Assembly (NCBI GenBank): GCA_001655205.1
Contig: LPNZ01009196.1
Coordinates: forward strand, 1 to 24,127
Length of the DNA: 24,127 nt
Direction of reading: 5' to 3'
From: Lenisia limosa
Taxonomy: Eukaryota; Breviatea
Shown here piece by piece: positions 1-10,021 of the stretch. The first letter of the stretch is position 1. Each line of letters opens with the position of its first letter. The translations under genes were made by a program, and so were the position numbers. The notes beneath the pieces were generated by a model. It saw only the letters and a list, made by a program, of their open reading frames with translations, had not been told where the DNA came from and made no database searches.

Positions 1-1218
1 CTTCGGGGTCGGCACCACGGTTGAGAAGAGAGAGTACAACACCCTCCAGTCCGGCTGACGACGACAAATGCAGAGGAGTTCGTTTCTATAAGGTAAATGC
101 CTTGTTTCTGTAGGGAAAATGTTTTCAATGAGGAAACGGCAGGGAACGCCGGTATTCTATTAATTATTTCTTAAGAGAGGGATTAAATGTATACCTACAT
201 CATATCATATATGACGTATGATGATATATGTATAAAGCATATCCAAATAATAATCAAACTATGCACTTAGTGAAGCCACCCACATCAGAACGTCTTGACT
301 CAAAAGAGGCACCCGCAGCAATGAGGATTTCTGCAATGCGCGGCCGGCCAGCCTGACACGCGATATCGAGAGCTGTTCGTCCCTTTGATGGTGAGTCCTG
401 GTGTATTGACCAGCCTTGTTCATGCATTGCCAAAGAGATATTCTCAAACAAACGATGCGCATTAAATGATCATTCCAAATAGGTTAAATATGAGCACTTC
501 ATGATCTATTATTTTCAGTCACGGGAATGAGTAATTATACATGAATAAGATATCATGTCATTCCATTGCTCTTGCTTTAAAAAAAAAAAAATAATAATAA
601 TAAAAAAAAAAGATTTTCATACTTTCAATGGCCGTTCAAGGAAGCTCCCAATTAAGTATGAGAACCAAAAAACACCATNNNNNNNNNNNNNNNNNNNNNN
701 NNNNNNNNNNNNNNNNNNNNNNAAATCTTTGGAGAAGGCCCGCTGTTCTGAAGAATATGAGCACTGAATAACAAACAACGTTCCTTTCCACAAAAAAAAA
801 GAGTTCAGGGATCACTGAATGTACTTTTTTTTTTGCTTTTTTTTTTTTTTTTTACACATTATTGTTTTNNNNNNNNNNNNNNNNNNNNNNNNNNNNNNNN
901 NNNNNNNNNNNNNNNNNNNNNNNNNNNNNCTTCTGCGGAAGCTCGAGGTCACATTTGGCCTTGATTAGAAGGGTAACGGCCTTCTCTTTGTCAAGCAAAG
1001 TGGCAAGGTGGAGGGGGGTCACGCCCTTGAGCCAGTAACGATGAACGAAAAGAGGATGATGACATACGCGGCAAATGATAACAAGAAACCAATACGCATC
1101 CTGAAAAAATGAATTGTCATCTTACCTCCGTTGAGTACTCGTCAGGATTGCTATCTGGAAGTAACCGCTCAAACGTCTCAATATCCCCAGAGAGCAGTGC
1201 CTCACTGAGCTGTGTCAT
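1..1218 (-). CDS. Ankyrin-repeat protein, 5' part (3' end off the left edge)
   Basis: The gene reads leftward. Exon 1 is 1218..1126, starting MTQLSEALLSGDIETFERLL and ending at donor GTAAGA. After a 100-nt intron, exon 2 starts at 1025 with a textbook ankyrin helix pair (GVTPLHLATLLDKEKAVTLL) and runs into the N-gap at 869-929. Exon 3 is about 397..284 (GRTALDIACQAGRPRIAEIL, then AAGASFESR). Exon 4 is 85..1 (KRTPLHLSSSAGLEGVVLSL, then LNRGADPE). Exons 3 and 4 join in phase 0 across donor GTGGGTGG. At least three ankyrin repeats are visible, and repeats are split by introns. Ankyrin repeats mediate protein-protein contacts; nothing here shows the partner or cellular role. The start was chosen because it is the first ATG of an exon that splices in phase into the first repeat. 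The total length and any C-terminal domain lie outside the window, and one exon may be lost in the gaps at 679-722 and 869-929. Confidence 0.75.
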
Positions 1219-1629
1219 TCGGGAATAGGAAGAATATTCAAGGATAGTCTTCAGATACTAAAATAAGGAAAAGATATAAATTTGATAATTTGATATCTGA
1301 AGAGGCAGAGCTACGAGGAAAGCTGTGGGATCGACTTTAAATTCCTCGCTGTCTTCACTATCGTCCAACTGCCTCCTTATAGTCTTGTAATCTCAGTGTA
1401 ATCTCAAGTATAAACAACAAACAATATTGTACTTCCTTTTCTTTTTCTTCCTTTCCTTAGTTTGCCCCAGCTCATAAATATGACTGTAACTAATGCAACT
1501 AATTTTAATATAGTGAAACTTTTCAAGTCAAACAACTGCCCCCTATATTGCACTATCCCTAAAATCCCGCAACTCAGTGTCCACATATAAATCCACTTGG
1601 GAAGGTGTCAACCTCCCTTTATTTTAGAG
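1219..1629. other. Divergent intergenic region
   Basis: These 411 bases separate two divergently oriented start codons: ankyrin protein (-) at 1218 and ABCA-like transporter (+) at 1630. The segment must hold both 5' UTRs and presumably both promoters. I see no convincing TATA box, repeat or RNA gene. A 60-codon open frame at 1404-1586 (-) has no protein-like composition and was not accepted. Confidence 0.5.
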
Positions 1630-4600
1630 ATGAGTGACTCTTTGGAAGCCCCTCGCGTCCCTTCCCCTGTACCTTCACCTTCATTTGGTATAACAAAGAA
1701 TGTTGCCGGCGTTTGGAAGCAGACTTCACTCTTGACATGGAAGAACTGGACGATCATTGTATGTTCCTAATAACTCACCTCCATAGAAACGAACCAAAAG
1801 CTCAGCTTGGATTCAAGCAGTTGCCCCATTAATTCTTGTTGCATCCTTGTTCCTATTACAATATGGTGGTATGAAGGAATTGGTTTTTTTTGTTTTGTTG
1901 TGCGTCCATAGATTGTTTGAGGGAAAGACACGAGTGGGTGTTCTACTGATTAACTGTTACTTTTTAGTTTCGATGAACCAGCGTCTTAGTGTCATTAATA
2001 AGGTTTGTGGTTTAGAGTAAAGCTGGACTTCGCCCTTTTTTTTTTTTGTTCTCTGATATTGAAGGTTGCAAAAGACTTTCAAGCAGATGAGCTGGGTGTG
2101 ATTCCTAAGTGCAAGCCTCACCTTGTGAGTATTGGAAAGAATGTATTATATCATGTGTACATGTTATTGAAGTATTGAAATTCATCATTTGCTGTTTGTT
2201 TTATTTTTGTCAATTTTTGGAATTCCAAATCTCTTTGGAATCTTAACCACACTGTATAAATGTGCTTCTTTCTTTTGTCACCCTACAGCAAACTACATGC
2301 ATTGAATTTGGCTACATTTGCAATGATGAGGCCCTTCCTATCATCGAAAAGGTGAGGGAGAAACATTAAACCAAAGCAAACCTGTGAGGATCGCCAAATA
2401 GGGAATAGAGAGAGTCTAAGTGTTCTATAAATAGAAAGTGCAACAACTTCTGATTCTAAAAACACAGTTTATACAATATGATCTTTTTCTTATAACACTC
2501 AGAATCAGTTTTTAAGACGGATACCATCCTAGTATTAATGGACTTAGATTGCCGAAATCAGCGGGTTGGACATTACCAAGCAAAAACGGTTCAATGACAC
2601 TGAATCGGCGGATAACTTCATTTATGAGAACCTCAATGTAACACAAGGAGGTGTGTTGAGTGCTTTTATTTGAGACAAATTCCCGATAAACCAAGATTGA
2701 CCTTTTGTTAAATGTTCTAAGTGTGTCTTTTTCATATCATTGATTCTCTTACCTGGTAGTTTATCACATGAATGTACTGAACACCACAAATGGCCTTCGA
2801 GTCGAGTACGACATAATGTTGAACTACACCAAGAGTTTTGTGAGGTGAGTCGTACACCCGCTTCCGACTCTATGAGCCCAATACAGGGGGGAGGGGGTCA
2901 TTCTATCCTAAAGGTCCTTCTTTCCAAATACCAGTTCTCTATTTTGGTGGGGATGATATTGATTTCTTTGAGATCGGAAGTGACAAAACTACATGTATAT
3001 TTAACAAGTATGGTTTCATTGTGTTAACTGGTTTAGAAAGGACCCCGTTTATCCCATTAAGACTTTTCTCCTTCCAATGCAAAACGCAGCTGAAAAGTCC
3101 ATTTGTAAGTGGGTGTCTGTTTAGTTCAAACATACATGGAAATTCCGCTTTAAATCACAAAAGACATGAGCGCTTGTAAAAAACATATGATTCAAAACTG
3201 AACGACTTCATATGTCCAATTCACCAATGCAGTGTGGTGGGCAGCAGACAGAGACGTGGACTACGAAATTAGCATTGCACCGTTACCGCACCCTGCACTG
3301 AAGCCTCTGAGCGGTATCTGGTGAAACCTCACTTGATTATGAAATCAATTTTATTGTGTTGTTAAGCCACACGCTTAAAAAGGTTTCAGTTGACACTGTT
3401 GCACATTGCTCCCTCATTTTTCTTAGTTATCTTCGAAGCCGGTCCATCGTTCTTCTTTGGGGCTCTTTGCTTCAACGCCGTAATCCAACTGGGGCAAATC
3501 GTGATGGAGAAGGAGAATGGACTTCGGGAGGCTTTGAGGGTGGGGATGGGGTCTTCAATGTATTGTTGGTGTCTTAATTGCCAAGTTCACTATTCGATTT
3601 TTACCTTAAGGAAGTAATACCGTTATTTTGTTCAATGTTTATTGAATTTAGGTTCATGACTCATCTTACTGGATCAGTTACTTCATCACAAACTCCTGTA
3701 AGAAGTGGCTAAACACTTAAATACCCACGATCTTTTTATTCTTCTTGTTTTTGCACACAAATAGTCTACCTTCCATGTGATACTGTGGTAAAGAGGACAG
3801 CTATACTGGCTTATCTGGTCAGATCTCTCTGAGATCAGGACCAAAGCCCCCATAGAGCCCAATTATGTATTAAGGTGGTTCAGTGCTTTTTTATTTTGAT
3901 ATTAACCACTTTTGCAGCTAAATCGTGTTTTCCTCACTGTTGTGATTTTTTAATCCACATCCGCGTCATATACTATATTTTTGCCACAAGTCCAACTTTT
4001 TGATCATCTGTTCAGTGACAAACATTGTGTCCACTACAATCCTTATCCTGTCCGGGCTCCTGTTCCAATTTGACTTCTTCTACAAGGTAATTATAAAGGG
4101 TGTCATGTAAGGACAAGACAGCGAAATATCAATCTCAAGGCTTTTTTCAGTATTGATTTAACTCAATTTCTGTATTCGTTTGAAATATTACGGTTTAGAA
4201 CTCCGCTGGTGTATACTGTGTACTCTTCTACGCATTCGGGCTCTGTATGGTACCAATGACGCTATTTGTCTCAGTGTTTGTCAACAAGGCCACAACAGCG
4301 TCTAGTGTTGGCTTCTTCCTCTACCTCGTCGGAGCAATGGGACAAGGTCAGCTTTCTTCTGGATTTCTTAAATATGACTCGACATTTCCCCGGTCCATAC
4401 ACCATAGAATTGCTAACATATTAGGCTTCGCTAGGTTCCTCTATGATCCTAATATGGAGTGGTATTACACGTATCCTCCAAGCCTCTTACCTTTTATCTT
4501 ACTGGCAAAGGTTGGTTTTTCCTACTTTGATTCCTGGTTTGTTTTTAAATTTAAGAGGCCCGGTGTTTTATTACCTTTTAGGGCATGATGGACTTAAGTG

Positions 4601-7600
4601 ATGCGTCCAACAACGAACTTGCCCCTGGAATGCATTGGGAAGATGTTAACGATGTAGGCAGTCAGTGATATTGTCAAGAGCTTCTCTTTGAATTTGAACA
4701 CTATGCATAAATACCGAAGAATAGCCTTGTTTTATTCTTCATTATGTGTGTTTTCACATTCCAGGGCTACTGGCCTATGATGAAAACATTCGAATACATG
4801 GGGATCAGCTTTGTCCTGTTCACCATTCTCGCCCTTTATGCAGATAACGTTGTGCCAAGTGGGGGAGTTCTGAGTGCCTTTCTGCCCTTTTCACATTTAC
4901 ACAGTCTTTACAATAATAAGGGGTATCATATGATTTCTAAACAGAAGCTAATAATGTGCCTTTAGCCTTACTAGCCGTGAACAGAGCTTGACTCATCCCC
5001 TTTAGACCCTGCCGGACTCAGAAAGCCCTGGTACTACCCCCTTCAGCCGTCCTACTGGCGCCAAAGCCCTTTGAAGAAGGTCAACAAGAAAAAACGTGGG
5101 TTTCTATGGGATCCGAGTTTTGCTCTGAAAAGACCATGGATAGTTGTCCAAAAGGGGAAATAGTGTTTAAGTTGAAAAAAAAGGTCTTAATATATTAATA
5201 TTATGATGATAGGATATAGTCTGATATATTTTGTGTACATAAATACTCATTACTCTTCTATTCTGCTCCTGGTATGACCCTGAAGGTCGCAAGAACAAGA
5301 CGATCAACTCTGAAGTTACTGAATCCACCAGTTTGCTCTCAAATGAAAGTGGGTTATTGGAATTGTTGTTCTTTGACCTTATGGGACATTGTAAAAAGTT
5401 AAAATAGAAGCTAACCCTGCAGTTGCCAGTACCCCGATGTCTCCTATTGATGAGTCTCTGGATATTGATGTGGTGGAAGAAGCCAAAAAGGTCCAAATGG
5501 CAGACCCTGAAGTAGGCCTTAGAATAGTGTTCTTTCACTTGAGACGCAAAACAGTCTTCCGCATGTTTATCATTTTTATTATCTTATATAGTATGTAATT
5601 AGATATACTATGCAATTATACATATGATATAATAGTATGTATTTCCACAAAATAAAAAAAGCGAAATGAAACAGAGTGTTATTGAACCAGTACACTTGAA
5701 CCCCACCCATTTTTTTGACATTTATTTTACAAATAGTAATATGATATTTATGCATGAATTAGTATAACGTTTGCTGTGTGTGCTTTGATATGTTGGCTCA
5801 AATAATCACAATTTGATTGTAATTCCATCACTTTTCAGGTGTCTTCTGCAGCAATTGTTGTATCTGACCTCACCAAAACGTTCACCAAATCCAAAGGTGA
5901 GGACAATTGTAGTTCATCATCTTTGTTAGCTCTTGTTTTTATACAATACCTTGTCCCCCCACCCCCCTAGTTCACCCCCTCCCCAGGATGCTGTGGAACC
6001 ACCTCCTTCACAGCTGTCAATCATACCAACTTCTTTGTTCAACCCTCGTCTCTCCTGTGCCTCCTTGGACACAACGGCGCTGGTTTGAGAGGGGTGATGT
6101 GATAGCGGCGATATGCAGAGCAACCTTCAATTGTTGAGCCTCACGTGATGTATTGGTTAATCGCAATGGGTTCTTTTTGGGCAGCTTACGAGAGCAGGCA
6201 AGACGACAACCATCAATATGCTCACGGGACGATTCCTGCCGACAGAAGGAGACGCCTGGCTGTTCGGTTACAGTGTCACTCATCAGGTGGACCAACTCAG
6301 GTCCTTCATCGGCGTCTGTATGAGGGGATACAGGAGGTTTTTGAGTTAAAATCTATGGTAAATCCAACATATCAGGATATTGTTATTGTTTTGTGTTACT
6401 CTCTTGCATATTTCGTTTCAAAATAGGTCAAGACATTTCAAGGATTTTCTTGTTCCTCAGTTTGGGTTCTTCTCCAAGCTAATCCCAACCAGGCCCCCAG
6501 CACGACATTCTCTTCGACCAGTTGACTGCAGCAGAGCACATTGAGCTTTACGCCGGCCTGCGGGGGATGAACCACCATGATGTCGCTGACGAGGTATTCA
6601 TTAAACTATTTTATCGCTGTTTCGGTTTAGCTTTTCCCCAGACTCCCAACCAAATGTTGATAACACACTATTTATCGATATGTCGCCAAACTTCTGCCTT
6701 GCTGACCATCAAGGTCCGTGACCGCTTAAGTGATGTCCGCCTCCTTTCAGTCCGAGACGTTCTTGCTGGTTGGCAAAGGGGAATTAGCATTGAATGGCAT
6801 GTGATCATTATTAATCCCTGATTTATCTAGGTTTTAAAAAAGCAAGATGACGTTAAACAAATAGTTCTTGTAACCCTTCTCCTCCAGGTGCTTACAGCGG
6901 AGGAATGAAGCGCAGACTTTCAGTCGCCATTTCACTGGTTGCCAACCCGAAAATCGTGTTCCTTGACGAGCCGGTTGGAGGAGGGGGGCTTGGTTGTAGA
7001 GGGGAAAGAAAGTATATAATCCTTCTTTAACCAGAAGGAGTAACTTACTAAGTTGTAGGAGGTGAAGATCCCAATAGATTGGAACTGCATTTAACTCCTG
7101 TGACGATTAACCATTTAGACCACCGGCATGGACCCCATTAGCAGACGGCAGGTCTGGGAGTTCCTCTCCAGAGCTAAGGAGGGAAGGGTCATTATCCTGA
7201 CTACGTATGGGGGTTATACTTTTAGTGCTCTATATGTATATCATATAGTACTTAGGTTTTCATACGCGCACTTATCTTCATTTTTGCACTTAACATTTCA
7301 CCACCCCCTATACAGGCACTCAATGACAGAAGCATCTCTACTTTCCGACAAGATCATCATTATGAGCGAAGGACAGTGTAAGCTCATAGCCTTATTTGTC
7401 CGAAAAATAATGCTCACTAAATATATCTATTATTGAGCGTAATTCCTTAAAACGCTGTTTTATGCGGCTTTCTGATTTTTTTTATTTCTCCACAATAACA
7501 CTCACAGTCTCCGCTGTTGGCTCTGGCTTGCATCTCAAGAACCGATTCGGATCTGGGTATACCATCAAGGTGGTCACTGATCAGTGTGATGATGTGCTGG

Positions 7601-8334
7601 CGTATTGCACCAAGGAGCTTTCATGGCTGAACGTGGGCTTTACTAGACGCCAATTTTGAAACTTCATTCCTTTCGACATTATCAATCGTGGAAGCAACTT
7701 ATGAGTGTAGGTTGTCTCTTCCGGAAAAGACCGAGTGGTGTTCACGGTAGGGCATTACCACTTGTTCAGAAGTCTAAAGAGACACAGCGCCGATGTTGTT
7801 CTGAGTGTTCTCTCACCAACGTAGGCAAGCCCATCGGACACTTCGCAGTTGAGCAGCGCTTTGGACCAGCTTAGAACACTGGAAACTGTCCAAGACGTCC
7901 AAATCTCAATGGCTACTCTCGAGGATGTGGGGAGGGGGGGGGGTGAATAATCTGCCACTTAAGGTGGCTCAGTCCTTTTTTTATATTTTGGAAAAAAAAA
8001 TAGTATAAGTGTGGTCAGTAAATAAAATGAGCCTTCGGGATAATTCCCAGAGTAATTTTTCGTATAAAACAGCCCTGAAATGGAAATTTTGAAAATGGGT
8101 GGAAATTACCTGGAATGTGCCTCACGGAGGCATATATGATGCTTTCCTCCAATAGAAATTACCTTTCGGAATTATCCCGAAGGCTCATTTTAATCTTACC
8201 ATACTTTTATTATTTTTTTCCAAAATCAAAAAAAGGACTGAACCACCTTAATGAGAGGATTTTTCTCAGAGATGTTTCTGACAATTCTGACCATCCAGGT
8301 TTTCCTTCGACTTGCACATAGCACTGAAGTTTAA
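1630..8334 (+). CDS. ABCA-family half-size ABC transporter
   Basis: A membrane ATPase of the ABCA type, usually a lipid or sterol exporter or flippase; substrate unknown. About 31 exons give roughly 860-890 residues, the size of a half transporter (one TMD, one NBD). The N-terminus (VWKQTSLLTWKNW) leads into TM1 (exon 1787-1868). A large ecto-domain (exons 1968-3313) follows, then the TM cluster (3427-4858), including VHDSSYWISYFITNS and ILILSGLLFQFDFFYK. The NBD spans 5839-8334: Walker A GHNGAGKTT split at 6082/6198; Q-loop CPQHDILFDQLTAAEH (6493-6593); signature AYSGGMKRRLSVA and Walker B KIVFLDEP (6888-6973); TTGMDPISRRQVW (7119-7204); H-loop THSMTEASLLSDKI (7316-7377). The C-terminal ATLEDVFLRLAHSTEV spans the last intron (7927-8298) and ends in TAA. 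Two joins are unresolved: donor near 3540 (GTGGGG gives the right phase but drops residues), and 7586-7646, read as either a 61-nt intron or a frameshift. Family is secure, subgroup is not. Confidence 0.9.
3870..3900. repeat. Single terminal-repeat copy related to the 7959-8251 foldback element
   Basis: Within the ABCA-gene intron 3698-4015 the motif TTAAGGTGGTTCAGT is identical over 15 bases to the right-hand terminal repeat (reverse complement) of the foldback element at 7959-8251. It is followed by a similar T-rich stretch (GCTTTTTTATTTTGAT against CCTTTTTTTGATTTTGG). I found no matching opposite end in the intron, so this is a solo end, a decayed copy or a truncated insertion. The rest of this 318-nt intron shows nothing recognisable. 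Confidence 0.55.
5512..5838 (+). other. Long AT-rich intron of the ABCA-like gene
   Basis: This 327-nt intron lies between the acidic linker exon ending at 5511 (QMADPE, donor GTAGGC) and the first NBD exon at 5839 (acceptor CTTTTCAG). It is AT-rich and carries no repeat, open frame or RNA gene I can support. Confidence 0.6.
7959..8251. mobile_element. MITE-like foldback element with long terminal inverted repeats
   Basis: The element starts TTAAGGTGGCTCAGTCC at 7959 and ends GGACTGAACCACCTTAA at 8251. These outer ends are inverted copies with one mismatch over 24 bases. The arms continue: 8024-8047 and 8168-8191 are perfect reverse complements over 24 bases (AAAATGAGCCTTCGGG and on), with further weaker pairing inward. 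The whole unit is about 293 bp, non-coding, and would fold into one long hairpin around a central stretch of about 100 bases. It lies wholly inside the last intron of the ABCA-like gene (7927-8298). TTAA at both ends can be read as a target-site duplication (piggyBac-like) or as part of the repeat; a TA duplication (Tc1/mariner-like) cannot be excluded. There is no transposase, so it would be non-autonomous. A related end lies at 3870. Confidence 0.8.
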
Positions 8335-10021
8335 GTTCTTTAGTCCTATTTTTGATATGCGATTATACGTATTATACGATGTTGTTTCCACTTCATTGAA
8401 AGGGATGTGGGGGGGGGGGTNNNNNNNNNNNNNNNNNNNNNNNNNNNNNNNNNNNNNNNNNNNNNNNNNNNNNNNNNNNNNNNNNNNNNNNNNNNNNNNN
8501 NNNNNNNNNNNCATGCGATATAATATAACTGGTACCTCCAGTATATATTCTATATAAGTTTTGGCCTGACCCCATGACCCCAGCATGATTGACCGCATGA
8601 AGTTCTATATGATATCATACTACATATATATTTATTTTTTAAATTTGGTTCCAACAAATACCGAATACAAATCTTTGTTTTTCTAAAGAGTTCTAAATAT
8701 TTTGTCAAACTGGTTTCTAAGTATTTTCGATATAACTGCCCATAACCAATGCTAAATCAGTAATTTCTGATAGTTTAACAACTTAACTCTCATTTACATC
8801 AGAATGGGTTCTTCTAGGACAAGGGTTAACCGACGGTACTTTTGAAATCTTGGGAGATCGGAATGTGGAAGGTGTCTGATTTTAAACCCCATTCTCCCCT
8901 CAAAAAAATCTTTGGCAATGCAACCTAGCCCTTGCTAAATGACGTGAAAATACCTGTAATAAAAACGACTGATTTACGTTCTGAGAAACCACAAAAACAC
9001 CCAAAACTAAAGTGAAAGGGATTACTTCTGTATCCGAATTCACGGGTCAAAACGGAATGACCCTTCATAAAATTGGGAAAAGAGGTGCCCTTCGCTTTCG
9101 GGGTAAATCTGCCTGTGATTGCTTTGGCGTGCTGGGTCGTCTTTAGGATAAATGTGGACTGTGGTACTGGTTCAATTGTTAAATTTTGACAAATTGTTAA
9201 AACATATTAACCGCAGTACAATGATACATCGCTCTCTTCAACCACCATTAATGGTGGTTGAATAATGGTCAGTATTTCTCCCAGGGCAGAGACCACACTA
9301 TTTCATACACATTATAACCACCCCTCCCCACTCTCGTTGAAGTTGAAGGGACGGTGAGGGGCGAGGCGACTGTCTACTTGGCGATGACGTATAAAGCCCA
9401 GAGTTGGCCTGGGGGGGGGGGGGTAAACGGAAANNNNNNNNNNNNNNNNNNNNNNNNNNNNNNNNNNNNNNNNNNNNNNNNNNNNNNNNNNNNNNNNNNN
9501 NNNNNNNNNNNNNNNNNCCCAGCATATCCATCACTCAGTTGGGCTAAAATGAAGGGAATTATGAAGATGCGATACTACAACCTCCAACATGAAACAAATA
9601 GTCGAATCAAACTCAACCAGTTCAACAGATATCGACATTTAGTCCCCAAACCTGAGGAGATAATGGACAGGTCGGGGATGACGTATGTGCCTTCCTCATT
9701 GGGGACCCAAGTACGTCAAGAACGGAAGGTTTCGGGGTGTTGACGAGTTTAAGGAATGGGGACTTCAGAATGACAGCAACGTGGTTGGGAGTGATTGGGA
9801 CTATAGTGTCAAGGAGGGCTTTTAAGGTGGAAAAAGAATGGAAAGGTGTCGATTGTTATCTGGGATTAAAGGTGAAAGAAGTCGGAGTGACAAAAGCTTG
9901 GGATCACTTGAGAGTAGTTTGGTATCCCCCCAACTAACAATGAATAACCTGGTCTTCTATGTGCTCTTTTGAAATATGTTGAACTGTATCAGATTCGTTC
10001 TGCTTGATGAGAGAGTAAAGA
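8335..10021. other. Convergent intergenic region with two gaps
   Basis: This 1.69-kb stretch lies between the stop codons of the convergent ABCA-like gene (+) and the cysteine-rich gene (-). It holds N-gaps at 8421-8511 and 9434-9517, each preceded by a run of G (about 8409-8419 and 9411-9423), and a perfect palindrome at 9237-9262. Short open frames at 9354-9743 and 9737-9937 (+) show no recognisable domain and no clear splice partners, so they are not called. A further 3' exon of the minus-strand gene could lie here but I could not identify one. Confidence 0.55.
9237..9262. repeat. Perfect 26-bp palindrome
   Basis: TTCAACCACCATT is followed directly by its exact reverse complement, AATGGTGGTTGAA, with no loop. 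It lies in the convergent intergenic space between two 3' ends. It could form a hairpin in RNA, a cruciform, or a dimeric protein site; a T-rich tract typical of a bacterial-type terminator is absent. Confidence 0.85.

Noticed and set aside
5167-5538. 123-codon minus-strand open frame
   Set aside because: Antisense to the acidic linker exons of the ABC transporter; no domain or splice support.
7747-7853. HLFRSLKRHSADVVLSVL as transporter coding sequence with introns of 23 and 33 nt
   Set aside because: Treating the whole 107 nt as one intron gives the spacing between the LP motif and ATLEDVF expected in ABCA proteins, without extra introns.
9354-9937. Two plus-strand open frames in the convergent intergenic region
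   Set aside because: One crosses an N-gap, neither has a domain-like pattern, and no matching splice sites or start context support them.
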